Source of the DNA: Calothrix sp. HK-06
GTDB lineage: Bacteria; Cyanobacteriota; Cyanobacteriia; Cyanobacteriales; Nostocaceae
Length of the DNA: 38,794 bases
Reading direction: 5' to 3'
Assembly: GCF_001904745.1 (NCBI RefSeq)
Contig: NZ_MRCD01000086.1
Span: 1 to 38,794 of the forward strand
In this document: positions 1 to 8,804 of the stretch, piece by piece
How positions within the stretch are numbered: position 1 is the first letter of the stretch
Layout of the letters: each line of letters begins with the position of its first letter
The notes under the pieces: generated by a model
Seen by the model: the letters and a program-made list of their open reading frames with translations, nothing else
Databases searched by the model: none
What the model was told of the DNA's origin: nothing
Program-made: the position numbers and the translations under genes

Positions 1-189
1 AGTCAAAGCGTTGCAAGTAAAACTTATAAATCTTTATATATAGAGATTTTGACTTTTGGTATATCTATAGGTATGTTAAGTTTGCCATTTATTCTTGACA
101 AGACTTACTCCACACAATTACAGCAACTGCTCAAACAGTACGAAAATTTTCACACTTTAGTTAGTGGGCAAAGTAAGACTGAAGAATAA
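1..189 (+). CDS. C-terminal end of an unidentified protein (5' end outside window)
   Basis: Frame 1 is open from the first base to a TAA at 187-189, giving 62 residues. The translated tail has a hydrophobic stretch (ILTFGISIGMLSLPFIL), probably a membrane segment, followed by a polar, Gln- and Lys-containing end (LQQLLKQYENF). No family is recognisable from so short a piece. It could be the last transmembrane helix and cytoplasmic tail of a membrane protein. It is called a gene only because the frame stays open across the window edge, so confidence is modest. Confidence 0.4.
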   Translation, partial: SQSVASKTYKSLYIEILTFGISIGMLSLPFILDKTYSTQLQQLLKQYENFHTLVSGQSKTEE

Positions 190-421
190 CTTGACGAAGA
201 AATTAGTTTAGACTTGAGCAGAGTTTTGTTACATGGTCAAAATATTGCAGTTTATAAAGATTTATAAAATTTTTATATGTGTTGTGGCTTTCAATATTTA
301 ATACAGATAGAATAAGCATTTGCTGCATTTTGATACAAAACTTTATGCAGTACTTACGATACTATATATTTTACTTGCTCCCCAGTAAATATAGAGAGAG
401 CGATATATTTATTACACGAAT

Positions 422-1540
422 ATGACAAATAATATAAAAGTACAGGCAAGAGAAAATCTAAGTATAATTGCTGACCAATTTGCACTATTTGGACAGGTGG
501 AAAGTGTTCAAGCATTTGGCAGTGGTAATATAAATGATACTTTTTTGGTAACGCAAAATTGCTTAAACAAAAAGAATTTTATGCTACAACGCATTAACAC
601 ACAAGTATTTCACCAGCCTGAATTAGTCATGCAAAACATGCGTATTTTTACTGAGCATGTTAGCCAACGGCTAAAAAAGATGAGTTTAAATCGTCGTTGG
701 GAAGTACTTGAAGTTTTACTTACCAAAGATGGTCAAGACCATTACTGTGATACAAATGGTTCGTTTTGGCGTGCGATTAGTTTTATCGAAGCATCAGAAT
801 CTTTTGATATTATGCACTCTGGCGAGCAAGCTAGAGAAATTGGTTATGCGCTAGGTATGTTCCACAACCTCATAAGTGACCTGTCACCACAAAAGCTTGC
901 TAACACCCTCGAAGGGTTTCATATTACCCCACTTTATCTAAACCACTACAACAAAGTTTTAGCTACTGCAACTCCAACTTCTACTCCCGAAGTAAATTAT
1001 TGCCTAGAATTTGTAGAAAAACATTATTCACTGGCGCCTATATTAGAAAATGCCAAAGCTTCTGGTCAGCTACCACTACGTTTAATGCATGGCGACCCCA
1101 AGATAAATAATGTCATGTTCGATACTAGTACTAAAAAAGCAGTTAGTGTAATAGACTTAGATACAGTCAAGCCAGGATTAGTGCATTATGACATTGGCGA
1201 CTGTTTGCGGTCTGGCTGCAACCCTGCGGGTGAAGAAACCGAAAATTGGCAAAGCATAACTTTTGATACTGATATATGTAAAGAAATTCTCCAAGGGTAT
1301 CTATCTGTAGCCAAAGAATTTCTGACCGAGAATGACTATATATATATGTACGATGCCATCCGCTTGATAGCATTCGAGTTAGGGTTAAGATTCTTTGCCG
1401 ACTATTTAGCAGGCAATGTTTACTTCAAAGTCAAATATCCAGAACATAACTTAGCACGTGCGCTCGTACAATTTAAACTCACCGAAAGCATCGAAGCACA
1501 ACAAGCAACAATTCAGAAAATTATTAAGGATATCAAATAA
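422..1540 (+). CDS. Phosphotransferase (APH/choline-kinase fold), NahK-like sugar kinase
   Basis: 372 residues. The C-terminal half has the aminoglycoside-phosphotransferase-fold signature: the catalytic loop LMHGDPKINNVMFD (HGD about residues 223-225, Asp225 the presumed base) and the metal-binding VIDLDTVKPGLVHYDIGD (about 243-260). The IDLDTVxPGLxxYDxGD form and the following RSGCNPAGEE resemble N-acetylhexosamine 1-kinases (NahK) more than antibiotic kinases, so a sugar-1-kinase or related small-molecule kinase is the best guess; the substrate is inferred, not shown. An N-terminal Gly-rich strand (FGSGNINDTF, about 32-41) fits the nucleotide loop. The ATG at 422 is preceded only by a weak purine run. 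The DOMON-like gene follows 33 bp downstream on the same strand. Confidence 0.82.
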   Translation: MTNNIKVQARENLSIIADQFALFGQVESVQAFGSGNINDTFLVTQNCLNKKNFMLQRINTQVFHQPELVMQNMRIFTEHVSQRLKKMSLNRRWEVLEVLLTKDGQDHYCDTNGSFWRAISFIEASESFDIMHSGEQAREIGYALGMFHNLISDLSPQKLANTLEGFHITPLYLNHYNKVLATATPTSTPEVNYCLEFVEKHYSLAPILENAKASGQLPLRLMHGDPKINNVMFDTSTKKAVSVIDLDTVKPGLVHYDIGDCLRSGCNPAGEETENWQSITFDTDICKEILQGYLSVAKEFLTENDYIYMYDAIRLIAFELGLRFFADYLAGNVYFKVKYPEHNLARALVQFKLTESIEAQQATIQKIIKDIK

Positions 1541-1560
1541 TAGGCAGGCAGGGATGCCTA
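1541..1560. repeat. Small inverted repeat in the 33-bp intergenic gap
   Basis: TAGGCA at 1541-1546 pairs with TGCCTA at 1555-1560. It looks like a short relic of the dispersed hairpin repeats that are common between cyanobacterial genes. It lies immediately after the kinase stop codon and could weakly attenuate read-through. Confidence 0.4.
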
Positions 1561-1573
1561 CCCCACAAGATTT

Positions 1574-2104
1574 ATGCAAAATACTTTTACTCTACAACCA
1601 TTTCCTTCTACACAGGCACTTTTCAATCTGAAAATAACAGGTAACATTGCCAGACATGAGAACTTGCTCACTATAAGCTATACCCTCCTAGGTGATATTC
1701 AACAAGTACATATTGCACCACCAGAAACACCCCAACGTAAACACGAACTTTGGCAAGACACATGCTTCGAGTTTTTTATTGGCGCCGAAAACTCTCCTGG
1801 GTACTGGGAATTTAACTTATCCCCTGCTGGACACTGGAATATCTACCGCTTTGATAACTACCGTCAAGGAATGCAAGAAGAAACTGCTTTTACAACACTT
1901 CCATTTGACGTAAAGCATAATTCAGATTCTTTTACTTTAGCACTCGATGTCAACCTAGATAAAATCATTTCTATACACCAACCAATTGAAGTAGCAATTA
2001 CAACTGTAATTAAAAGCAAAAATGGTGATGTTAGTTACTGGGCATTGAGTCATAAAGGCGCCGAACCTGACTTTCACCTCCGAGAAAGTTTTATATTAAA
2101 GTAG
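1574..2104 (+). CDS. DOMON-like domain protein (cyanobacterial)
   Basis: 176 residues with no signal peptide. The sequence is a beta-rich single domain resembling the DOMON-like/CBM9-like family widespread in cyanobacteria. Visible landmarks are LWQDTCFEFFIG (about 56-67), YWEFNLSPAGHWNIYRFD (about 74-91) and a C-terminal SYWALSHKGAEPDFHLRESF. Related CBM9-like domains bind sugars or haem; here the ligand is unknown. It follows the NahK-like kinase closely on the same strand, so co-transcription and a carbohydrate link are plausible but inferred. The stop TAG runs straight into a 13-bp inverted repeat. Confidence 0.75.
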   Translation: MQNTFTLQPFPSTQALFNLKITGNIARHENLLTISYTLLGDIQQVHIAPPETPQRKHELWQDTCFEFFIGAENSPGYWEFNLSPAGHWNIYRFDNYRQGMQEETAFTTLPFDVKHNSDSFTLALDVNLDKIISIHQPIEVAITTVIKSKNGDVSYWALSHKGAEPDFHLRESFILK

Positions 2105-2416
2105 GGTGCGTCACTGCCTAAACAATCGCTCACTAAGCACGGAAATCAAGTGCAGTGACGCACCATTAACAACCATAAAATACGAACAATTAAGTAATCA
2201 TTGGTAAGTGCTGGGTTACGACGCATTGGAGATTGATAATTAAATTTACAAATTTTTGTGCATCTCTACCCAACCTACAAATCGATGCGATTCTACATTT
2301 ATATCGGACATATTAATATTTAAATCAGTTGTAAGATGTGCTGCGAGATGAATGATGAACGCTTTTCCAGATTGAATTAACTTGAGCTTCTTTTTGCTCT
2401 AAATTTGAGCCATGAA
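2105..2416. other. Intergenic region with a 13-bp inverted repeat and a degenerate repeat
   Basis: GGTGCGTCACTGC (2105-2117) is perfectly repeated in inverse at 2152-2164, with 34 bp between the arms. This is the form of a small dispersed cyanobacterial repeat and could terminate transcription from both flanking, convergent genes. Further on, around 2208-2280, ctgggttac and acccaacctac look like worn ends of another dispersed repeat (compare 10316-10365). No gene is seen in the remainder. Confidence 0.5.
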
Positions 2417-3652
2417 CTAATGGGTTCCTATCGCTTGTGGACATAACTGTAATTTTTCTTTGAGGTGAGATGCAATACATTGAGCAAGGAGAGGAGGAAT
2501 TGCGTTGCCAACCTGGTTATACTGGCAGAGAAATTTTTCATCTAGCCGTTCTTCTCTTTGTAGTAGCTTATGAGAAACTACTGTTTTTTTTCCCATAAAA
2601 CGGTAAGTGTCGGGAAATGACTGTACGCGCGCTCCTTCACGGGCAGTTAAGTTACGATGTTGGAAGGGATGAATAAAATTTGCATAAAATGAAGCGGCAA
2701 TTGTATGTGATGGTTTATATGGATGTAAACGCCGATTATTTTGGTCATAGTTTATTCCTGATAGATCTCCATTACCACTACGGCGCCTAGCTCCATGTTC
2801 TTCTGGAACATCTGAACTAGACTCGCCCCATTTGATATGTTTAAAACGCTCAACTAATCGTTCTGAATGCTCCATCGCTACATGATTGTAAAGGGTTTTG
2901 CTATAATTTTTTATCCAGTGTTGATATTCGTTTTGGGGTTCTGTTGTAAAAGCTTGCTCTTCTAAACCTTCACGTGCTTCAAGCAGTGGTAAATCAGATA
3001 TTGCATCCCACAAAGTAGTCGCAGGTAATAAATTTACAGTGTCAAATACGGATAATTGAATAGTTTTTTTATTAACCAACTCTAATGAATGGGTTTTACG
3101 AGGAGGTTTTAATTCTTTCCCTGTTTTATTGCCTACGATAAAAACACGCTCGCGAATTTGTGGTACTCCATACTCTGCGGCATTTAATAACCACACTTCT
3201 ACAAAATAACCTAGTTCAGTAAATGTTTTTTTAATAATGTCTATAACTTTTTCGCCTTCTGCACTTTTGCGTGTAAGTAAACCCTTGACGTTTTCCATTA
3301 CAAATGCTTTGGGTTCTAAAAAGGTAATCCATTGAGCAAAGTTTTGGAACAAACTATTTCTTGGGTCTTTTGGGTCTTTTACTGCTGGTCCAGCAATACT
3401 AAAACCTTGACACGGTGGACCGCCAATAATAATATCAGGCTTAGAAGAGTAAATATTTGTAACACTGCTTAAACTATTAAAATTGCGTATATCTTCTTGA
3501 ATAACTACCATATTTGGATGGTTATAACGCAATGTATCACAAGCCCAAGCGTCAACTTCCAGTGAAACCGGAACAGAAAACCCTGCCATCTTAAAGCCTA
3601 AACCGAAACCCCCCGCTCCAGCGAACAAATCGATTGCTACAGGTTGTGCCAT
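2417..3652 (-). CDS. DNA (cytosine-5-)-methyltransferase, solitary
   Basis: 411 residues with all the main C5-methyltransferase motifs in order: motif I DLFAGAGGFGLG (8-19), motif IV GGPPCQGFS with catalytic Cys81, motif VI ENVKGLL (120-126), motif VIII QIRERVFIVG (165-174) and motif X QVGNAIPPLLA (380-390). A long target-recognition region lies between VIII and IX (about 180-310). It transfers a methyl group from SAM to C5 of cytosine in a short recognition site. No restriction endonuclease is recognisable next to it, so it looks like an orphan (regulatory or genome-wide) methylase. The divergent gene begins 49 bp away. The target site cannot be read from the sequence; GGCGCC is a testable candidate because it is so frequent here. 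Confidence 0.93.
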   Translation of the reverse strand: MAQPVAIDLFAGAGGFGLGFKMAGFSVPVSLEVDAWACDTLRYNHPNMVVIQEDIRNFNSLSSVTNIYSSKPDIIIGGPPCQGFSIAGPAVKDPKDPRNSLFQNFAQWITFLEPKAFVMENVKGLLTRKSAEGEKVIDIIKKTFTELGYFVEVWLLNAAEYGVPQIRERVFIVGNKTGKELKPPRKTHSLELVNKKTIQLSVFDTVNLLPATTLWDAISDLPLLEAREGLEEQAFTTEPQNEYQHWIKNYSKTLYNHVAMEHSERLVERFKHIKWGESSSDVPEEHGARRRSGNGDLSGINYDQNNRRLHPYKPSHTIAASFYANFIHPFQHRNLTAREGARVQSFPDTYRFMGKKTVVSHKLLQREERLDEKFLCQYNQVGNAIPPLLAQCIASHLKEKLQLCPQAIGTH

Positions 3653-3701
3653 TAATACTTAAAATAGAAAGTGTGTGTAAATAATTATATTACAAAAAGT
3701 T

Positions 3702-4196
3702 ATGTTAGAGTCAAATCAACTTATCTTTAAAGCCAGCGTCACACAACTTAAAAAAATACATCATTGGCGCCAACAATTAGAAGAACGAATTGCCAAACAA
3801 CAACTAGAAACAGGAAGATTACGCAAATTTGCAACTAAAGCAATTAACTCAAGTTTAGAACGTGGTGAACCGTGTGCTTATTATGGAGCAATTGGTGGCG
3901 CCTACGATAACATATTTCAGCCAACACCTAATAGCTTAATATTTAAGGTTAAAAATAATGTGTCTGGTGATGAAATTGACCTTACAGATTTTGATGCTGT
4001 AGGTGATGTTATTGTTGGTGTAATTAGCGATACAGAGTACACAACTCTTTTAGAATGGCAGCAATCAATTGAGCAAAAACTAGGATGTATTGGAAGTTAC
4101 ATCTATAAATTTAGTGGCACAACTCTAGGAACGATTATTAAAGTTAGATGTGTGGAAACTTCGGAGGAAATTGATTGTACAGATTATGATTGGTAA
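3702..4196 (+). CDS. Hypothetical protein with an internal repeat
   Basis: 164 residues, soluble, no family recognised. Two halves look alike: KIHHWRQQLEERI (about 18-30) then SLIFKVKNN...GDEIDLTDFD, and LLEWQQSIEQKL then TIIKVRCVE...SEEIDCTDYDW at the C-terminus. Each unit is therefore a short amphipathic helix followed by a strand ending EID-x-TD-x-D. It is divergently transcribed from the C5 methyltransferase with only 49 bp between starts, so the two may share a promoter region. I see no endonuclease motif, so a role as a restriction partner is not supported. Confidence 0.6.
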   Translation: MLESNQLIFKASVTQLKKIHHWRQQLEERIAKQQLETGRLRKFATKAINSSLERGEPCAYYGAIGGAYDNIFQPTPNSLIFKVKNNVSGDEIDLTDFDAVGDVIVGVISDTEYTTLLEWQQSIEQKLGCIGSYIYKFSGTTLGTIIKVRCVETSEEIDCTDYDW

Positions 4197-4249
4197 AATG
4201 ATTAACTGCACATCTGAGAACAGACGGGGCACAAGATACGTGTGTTATA

Positions 4250-5017
4250 TTAATTTTGCACAACAAAATATACGCCCCAGGTATTACAACCTGGTTTATT
4301 GCCTGTCATCCATTCACCGCTTTCTATAGGCGCCAGTTGATTTACACGACATAAAAGTTCAATTTCTGGCTCAAATAAATAGCGCATTTTATGAGTTTCT
4401 TGCAATTCTTCAAAAGCTTCAGTAATTTTATCTTTAATAAAGACTTGGTAATTAACGTCTACTAAATTTTTATTTGGGTAAATTACTGGTTCTGCAAGTC
4501 GTGTTACTTGAATTTTGTCGTCTTCTACACGTTTAATTCTAGTTGTAGGACTTTCTGTTAGTACGGCAGGTCCATACCAAACATCAAAAATAAAAATTCC
4601 TCCTGGGTTTAAGTGTTTTTTCACTGTAGTAAAAGCTGCAAGTAAATCTTCATTTGTTGTCTGGTAGCTAATTACATGGAACAGTGAGAGGATTACGTCA
4701 AAAGTTTGATTAAGTCTGATTTCACGAATATCTCCATGTGAAAATTTCAACAGAGAAGCTAAATTATTATTTAGTGACGAGAGAGAATTATTAGCTTTTT
4801 GTAGCATTTCTTGACTTAAGTCTACACCGTGAATTTGATAGTTATTGGCAGCTAGAGCAAAAGCGTGTTTTCCTTGACCACATCCTAGTTCTAAGATACT
4901 CTTGGTATTTGGTGCATGAGTTTGAATTAGACTATGAATAAATTTACCTTCTCCAATATAGTCTTTATCACGGTAGATTAAGTCGTAATAGCGAGCATAG
5001 TTACTAAATATTGTCAT
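4250..5017 (-). CDS. Class I SAM-dependent methyltransferase
   Basis: 255 residues. Motif I is ILELGCGQGKHAF (about 41-53), followed by the acidic HGVDLSQEML at the end of strand 2 and HGDIREIRL, then the motif IV-like FDVILSLFHVISY and LNPGGIFIFDVW. This is a standard Rossmann-fold small-molecule methyltransferase. The substrate is unknown; its position as the last gene of a minus-strand polysaccharide cluster, 2 bp after the TIGR04325 gene, suggests methylation of a sugar or of a polymer end. The very tight spacing implies translational coupling. Confidence 0.85.
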   Translation of the reverse strand: MTIFSNYARYYDLIYRDKDYIGEGKFIHSLIQTHAPNTKSILELGCGQGKHAFALAANNYQIHGVDLSQEMLQKANNSLSSLNNNLASLLKFSHGDIREIRLNQTFDVILSLFHVISYQTTNEDLLAAFTTVKKHLNPGGIFIFDVWYGPAVLTESPTTRIKRVEDDKIQVTRLAEPVIYPNKNLVDVNYQVFIKDKITEAFEELQETHKMRYLFEPEIELLCRVNQLAPIESGEWMTGNKPGCNTWGVYFVVQN

Positions 5018-5019
5018 AA

Positions 5020-5832
5020 TTAATTCATCAACCTTAAGTATAATCCAGAGTAGCTATGAACTGATTTGTCTGGGTGGAAAGGAATGATACAACTACCAGT
5101 ACCTTCCCAAATATCAATTAGTTCGTAACCAATATTTATTAGTCCGTCAATAAACTCGGTTTTATTAAATATATACTGAGGATAAAAAACTTTACCACCG
5201 TTCTGTAAAGTTATAAATTGCTCACCATCATACAATGGTACACGATTGATTAATAAATGTTGCGGTTTGTAAGTAGTTGACAAGTTCTTTGCTAAATTGT
5301 CTATATATTGAATTACTCCAGCCGCAATCATAATATCTTTACTTTTAATATCCGCAAATTCACTAGTAAAGTCTAAATCTTTAATAGCGCGCTTTTCCGC
5401 AATTCTTTTTCCAGCTTTAATTATTTCTGGTAAATCGCACACTGTCCATTTTAAACTTGTGTTGCTTAGATATTTTGTATAGCTGTAATAATGAACTCCA
5501 ACATTGCCACCAAAATCAAAAATATTTGTTTTGCCCTGATTAATAATCGAACTGAGCCAAAACAACATTGGGTAATCATATAAGAAAATGCTACGTCCTT
5601 GATTTTCCCAATTATTATCTTCTAACATTTGTTGGTATTCTTGAGCTAGCTCCTCATTATTGTAGCCAACAGTTTTAACTTTAGGTGCCGCTTGTATAGC
5701 TTCATCAAATGTGTTAAAGACTCCCCAGAAACAACCGTAATAATCAGTTGCAAATCTGGATTTATATTGCTCTTCTTTGTAAAGCTGATAATAGCGCTTA
5801 ACGAATGGAATTTGCTTAATAATATTCTTCAT
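5020..5832 (-). CDS. TIGR04325-type putative methyltransferase
   Basis: 270 residues. It resembles the LIC12133/TIGR04325 family of putative methyltransferases found in surface-polysaccharide clusters: YGCFWGVFNTFDEAIQAAP (about 32-50), a glycine motif NIFDFGGNVGVHYYSY (about 103-118), VCDLPEII (SAM ribose-binding-like acidic turn) and the C-terminal HSYSGLYLRL. The substrate is inferred to be a sugar or glycan. The ATG overlaps the DegT stop by 4 bp (ATGA), and the next methyltransferase starts 2 bp after its stop, so these three genes form one translationally coupled unit. Confidence 0.78.
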   Translation of the reverse strand: MKNIIKQIPFVKRYYQLYKEEQYKSRFATDYYGCFWGVFNTFDEAIQAAPKVKTVGYNNEELAQEYQQMLEDNNWENQGRSIFLYDYPMLFWLSSIINQGKTNIFDFGGNVGVHYYSYTKYLSNTSLKWTVCDLPEIIKAGKRIAEKRAIKDLDFTSEFADIKSKDIMIAAGVIQYIDNLAKNLSTTYKPQHLLINRVPLYDGEQFITLQNGGKVFYPQYIFNKTEFIDGLINIGYELIDIWEGTGSCIIPFHPDKSVHSYSGLYLRLMN

Positions 5833-6944
5833 GAAAAAATTTCTCTAAGGCAAGAAGCTACTCGTTTGATTTGCTCCGGGGTAATTGCTAACCCACTGGG
5901 AATATAAAACCCGCGACGCGCGATTCTTTCGGCAATAGGACAAGATACGTTATTAAACAAACCCATTTTTTGAAATACGGGTTGCTCGTGCATACACCAA
6001 AAGAAAGGACGAGTCCCAATTTTATATTGAGCTAAACGTCGCATTGCTTCTTCTGCGTCAAAGGGAACTTTATCTTTTAAGACTACACCATATACCCAGT
6101 AAATATTTTCGGCATAATCAGTTTTTACAATGGGTAGCTCTAAGAAGGAAATATCTTTTAATAGTTCGGTGTACCGTTGACCAATATAACGTTTACGAGC
6201 AACAAATTCCTCTAATCGCTCTAATTGTGCAACTCCAACAGCAGCTTGCAAATTAGTCATCCTAAAATTCCAGCCCAGTTCTTCATGAAAAAAGCGTTTT
6301 TGTGGTTGAAAGCATAAATTGCGTAAGCTACGACAGCGAACTGCTAACTCTTCATCATCCGTTACCAGCATTCCCCCTTCGCCTGTTGTAACATGCTTGT
6401 TAGGATAGAAGCTGAAGGTACTTATGGCGCCAAAACTTCCGCACGAGAGACCATTATAGGTTTGACCATGCATTTCTGCTGCGTCTTCAATTATTTGTAA
6501 TCCATATTTAGAGGCTAAAGATAATATCGGTGCCATATCTACAGGTAGTCCATAAATATGAACGACCATAATGGCTTTTGTTCTGGATGTAATTTTTTCC
6601 TCTATTTGATTAATATTTATATTCCAAGTGTGAGGTTCACAGTCTACCACCACTGGAATGGCGCCAGCACGGACAATAGCAGCTGCACAGGAAATTATTG
6701 TAAATGTAGGAAGAATCACCTCGTCTCCCCTACCAATTCCCAAAGCGACAACTGCGGTATCAAGAGCAACAGAGCCATTACTAACAGCAATACCATATTG
6801 GCGCCCCACGCGCGCGGCAAACTGTTCTTCAAATTGTTTAACGAAAGGACCCTCTGAAGAAATCCAGCCAGTCTCAATACATTCAAGTAAGTATTTTTTT
6901 TCGTTACCGTCCAGCAGTATTTCATTTACCGGAATAGGATTCAT
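5829..6944 (-). CDS. DegT/DnrJ/EryC1/StrS-family aminotransferase (PLP-dependent)
   Basis: 371 residues, normal length for sugar aminotransferases. The PLP-binding lysine is Lys183 in FYPNKHVTTGEGGM; the upstream IIEDAAEMHGQTY (about 151-163) carries the Asp that contacts the pyridine nitrogen, and SNGSVALDTAVVALGI (about 55-70) is the phosphate-binding part. Such enzymes transaminate keto-sugar nucleotides, giving amino sugars for O-antigen or capsule. In the cluster it follows a cupin gene (4-bp ATGA overlap at 6941-6944) and precedes the TIGR04325 gene (another 4-bp overlap). The exact sugar cannot be told. Confidence 0.92.
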   Translation of the reverse strand: MNPIPVNEILLDGNEKKYLLECIETGWISSEGPFVKQFEEQFAARVGRQYGIAVSNGSVALDTAVVALGIGRGDEVILPTFTIISCAAAIVRAGAIPVVVDCEPHTWNININQIEEKITSRTKAIMVVHIYGLPVDMAPILSLASKYGLQIIEDAAEMHGQTYNGLSCGSFGAISTFSFYPNKHVTTGEGGMLVTDDEELAVRCRSLRNLCFQPQKRFFHEELGWNFRMTNLQAAVGVAQLERLEEFVARKRYIGQRYTELLKDISFLELPIVKTDYAENIYWVYGVVLKDKVPFDAEEAMRRLAQYKIGTRPFFWCMHEQPVFQKMGLFNNVSCPIAERIARRGFYIPSGLAITPEQIKRVASCLREIFS

Positions 6945-7402
6945 ACAGTACTGTACTCAACTAGTTTAGTTCCAGAAGGTTTGACACTCATAAATCGGGT
7001 TTTATCATCTTCGCCGATGTAGGGCCCTTGCTTAACCTCAAGCATTTCTACCTCTTCAATAACTTCAAACCCGTGTCCACCAGTAATTAAAAGAATTACA
7101 TCACCAGAAGACAAAACTCTACTTTCTAGATAATGCTGTTGGTTGTTGTAGAAGTCTACGCGCAGAATACCTTTTCTTATGAACAAAACTTCCTGAGTGT
7201 ATTGTACCTGACGCGGCACAAGATTATGAACATGAGGTTCAATTATTTTTCCAGTGGGATGATGCATGTAAGCTAGCTGCTGAGAAAGTTCATTTGGTGT
7301 AAAAAAATGAATTCCTGGCTTGCTAAATTGTCCAGAGACAATTATAGCTATTAATTGATTTTGGTAGAAAATTTCTTCAACCATTTCTTTTAAGTTAATC
7401 AT
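6941..7402 (-). CDS. Cupin-fold protein of the polysaccharide cluster
   Basis: About 153 residues from the ATG at 7402 (MINLKEMVEE). An upstream GTG at 7432 and a third candidate ATG at 7384 are in the same frame, and no clear Shine-Dalgarno decides between them. The single beta-barrel has the cupin pattern: HHPTGKIIEPHVHN (metal-ligand-like histidines), then FIRKGILRVDFY, SGDVILLITGGHGFEVIEE. Cupins in such clusters are often sugar isomerases or small-molecule-binding accessory proteins; function is inferred only. It overlaps the aminotransferase start by 4 bp and lies 104 bp downstream of the ABC ATPase. Confidence 0.72.
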   Translation of the reverse strand: MINLKEMVEEIFYQNQLIAIIVSGQFSKPGIHFFTPNELSQQLAYMHHPTGKIIEPHVHNLVPRQVQYTQEVLFIRKGILRVDFYNNQQHYLESRVLSSGDVILLITGGHGFEVIEEVEMLEVKQGPYIGEDDKTRFMSVKPSGTKLVEYSTV

Positions 7403-7506
7403 ACAGTTATTTAGGAATAATTTAATACGCACTAATACTCTATCTTTTTACATATTAAATTTTAAAAAACTTTATATAAATATTTTAAAAAGATTTTAAG
7501 TAATGA

Positions 7507-8757
7507 CTATTTTCTCTCTTCCCAAGGAAAATTTACAATTATAAAACCACATTCTGCACCTTGATATATAGCCAGAGGACTTCCTGTTTCTTCTATTTCA
7601 AAAACAGCTATTGATTTATGGTGTGCAAAAAATTCACCATTTGGTTTATATGCAGCAATATCGATACTATATGTCCTTGGCGCCAAAAATAAAGCAGGAA
7701 TTTCGATTCGTGCAATGCAGTTACCTGCTGCCACTTCACTGTTTATAGATGACGACCTAAGCAAGCTAAATATCAGAACTCCAGAAGAATCCCTTATGTC
7801 TACAGCAATTTCTGTATCTAGTAACTTATTTGCATAATACTCTAATTCAATCATTATTGGTTTGGTTACATCAAAAATTGATCTAATATTCTCTTGACTA
7901 TCAAGTAAAGACAGGCGTTTAAAGTAAAAATTTGAATCATAATTATTTTTAATTATAACTTCACCTGAGCGCTCGGCACCGTGAACTAAATAATGTTTTG
8001 TTATTTGTTCTGTTTTGCCTATCATGTTTACAGAACCATTAGACAACCAAACAACTTTTTCACATAAATTATTAATTGTTGCCATGTTGTGACTTACAAA
8101 CAATACAGTTCTTCCATCTTTTCCTACCTCTTCCATTTTACCCAAACACTTTTCTTGAAACTTAATATCGCCAACTGCCAACACTTCGTCTACTATCAAA
8201 ATTTCTGGTTCCAAATGTGCTGCTACAGAAAAAGCTAGCCGTACATACATACCTGATGAATAACGCTTTACAGGTGTATCTAAAAACTTCTCAACTTCTG
8301 AAAAAGCAACAATTTGGTCAAATTTACGCTTAATTTCTGCCTTGCTCATTCCCAAAATGGCGCCATTTAGAAAAATATTCTCTCTACCCGTCAACTCAGG
8401 ATGAAAACCTGTGCCAACTTCTAACAAACTAGCAACTCGTCCCTTAATACGAATACTTCCTTTCGTCGGTTCAGTAATTCGACTAATAATTTTGAGTAGT
8501 GTAGACTTTCCTGCACCATTACGTCCAATAATACCTACTTTTTCACCTTGCTTAATCTCAAACGAAACATCTTTTAGTGCCCAAAATTCTTCACGGTTAG
8601 AACTTAATTTATTACTTTCACCAGAGCTTTTGAATGTTTTTACTAACGATTTTGCAGCATTAGCTACCGTATCACGAAATGTTTTATAACCTTCGTCTTT
8701 ATGCGATAAAATATACTTTTTTCCTAGATTTTCAATTTGCACTACAGTATCTGACAT
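7507..8757 (-). CDS. Wzt-type ABC transporter ATP-binding protein (polysaccharide export)
   Basis: 416 residues. Walker A GRNGAGKST (78-86), signature YSSGMYVRLAF (about 166-176), Walker B ILIVDEVLAVGD (186-197) and the H-loop FVSHN are intact. After the ATPase domain (to about 270) there is a C-terminal extension of about 145 residues rich in beta-strands, as in Wzt, which binds the modified end of the polysaccharide before export. It energises a membrane partner (Wzm/TagG type), which is not encoded next to it in this window. The gene follows a glycosyltransferase by 47 bp and precedes the cupin gene. Confidence 0.9.
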   Translation of the reverse strand: MSDTVVQIENLGKKYILSHKDEGYKTFRDTVANAAKSLVKTFKSSGESNKLSSNREEFWALKDVSFEIKQGEKVGIIGRNGAGKSTLLKIISRITEPTKGSIRIKGRVASLLEVGTGFHPELTGRENIFLNGAILGMSKAEIKRKFDQIVAFSEVEKFLDTPVKRYSSGMYVRLAFSVAAHLEPEILIVDEVLAVGDIKFQEKCLGKMEEVGKDGRTVLFVSHNMATINNLCEKVVWLSNGSVNMIGKTEQITKHYLVHGAERSGEVIIKNNYDSNFYFKRLSLLDSQENIRSIFDVTKPIMIELEYYANKLLDTEIAVDIRDSSGVLIFSLLRSSSINSEVAAGNCIARIEIPALFLAPRTYSIDIAAYKPNGEFFAHHKSIAVFEIEETGSPLAIYQGAECGFIIVNFPWEERK

Positions 8758-8804
8758 AAATGTATAAACAAAATTAAATAAAATTAAACAAATATAAGCC
8801 TAAA

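Noticed and set aside
422-1540. Aminoglycoside-resistance gene
   Set aside because: It shares only the general kinase fold; the IDLDTVKPGLVHYDIGD form fits sugar 1-kinases better.
3702-4196. Restriction endonuclease partner for the C5 methyltransferase
   Set aside because: No PD-(D/E)xK, HNH or GIY-YIG motif is visible in this protein.
6558-6969. Overlapping plus-strand frames opposite the aminotransferase
   Set aside because: Antisense shadows of a gene with an intact active site; no family resemblance.
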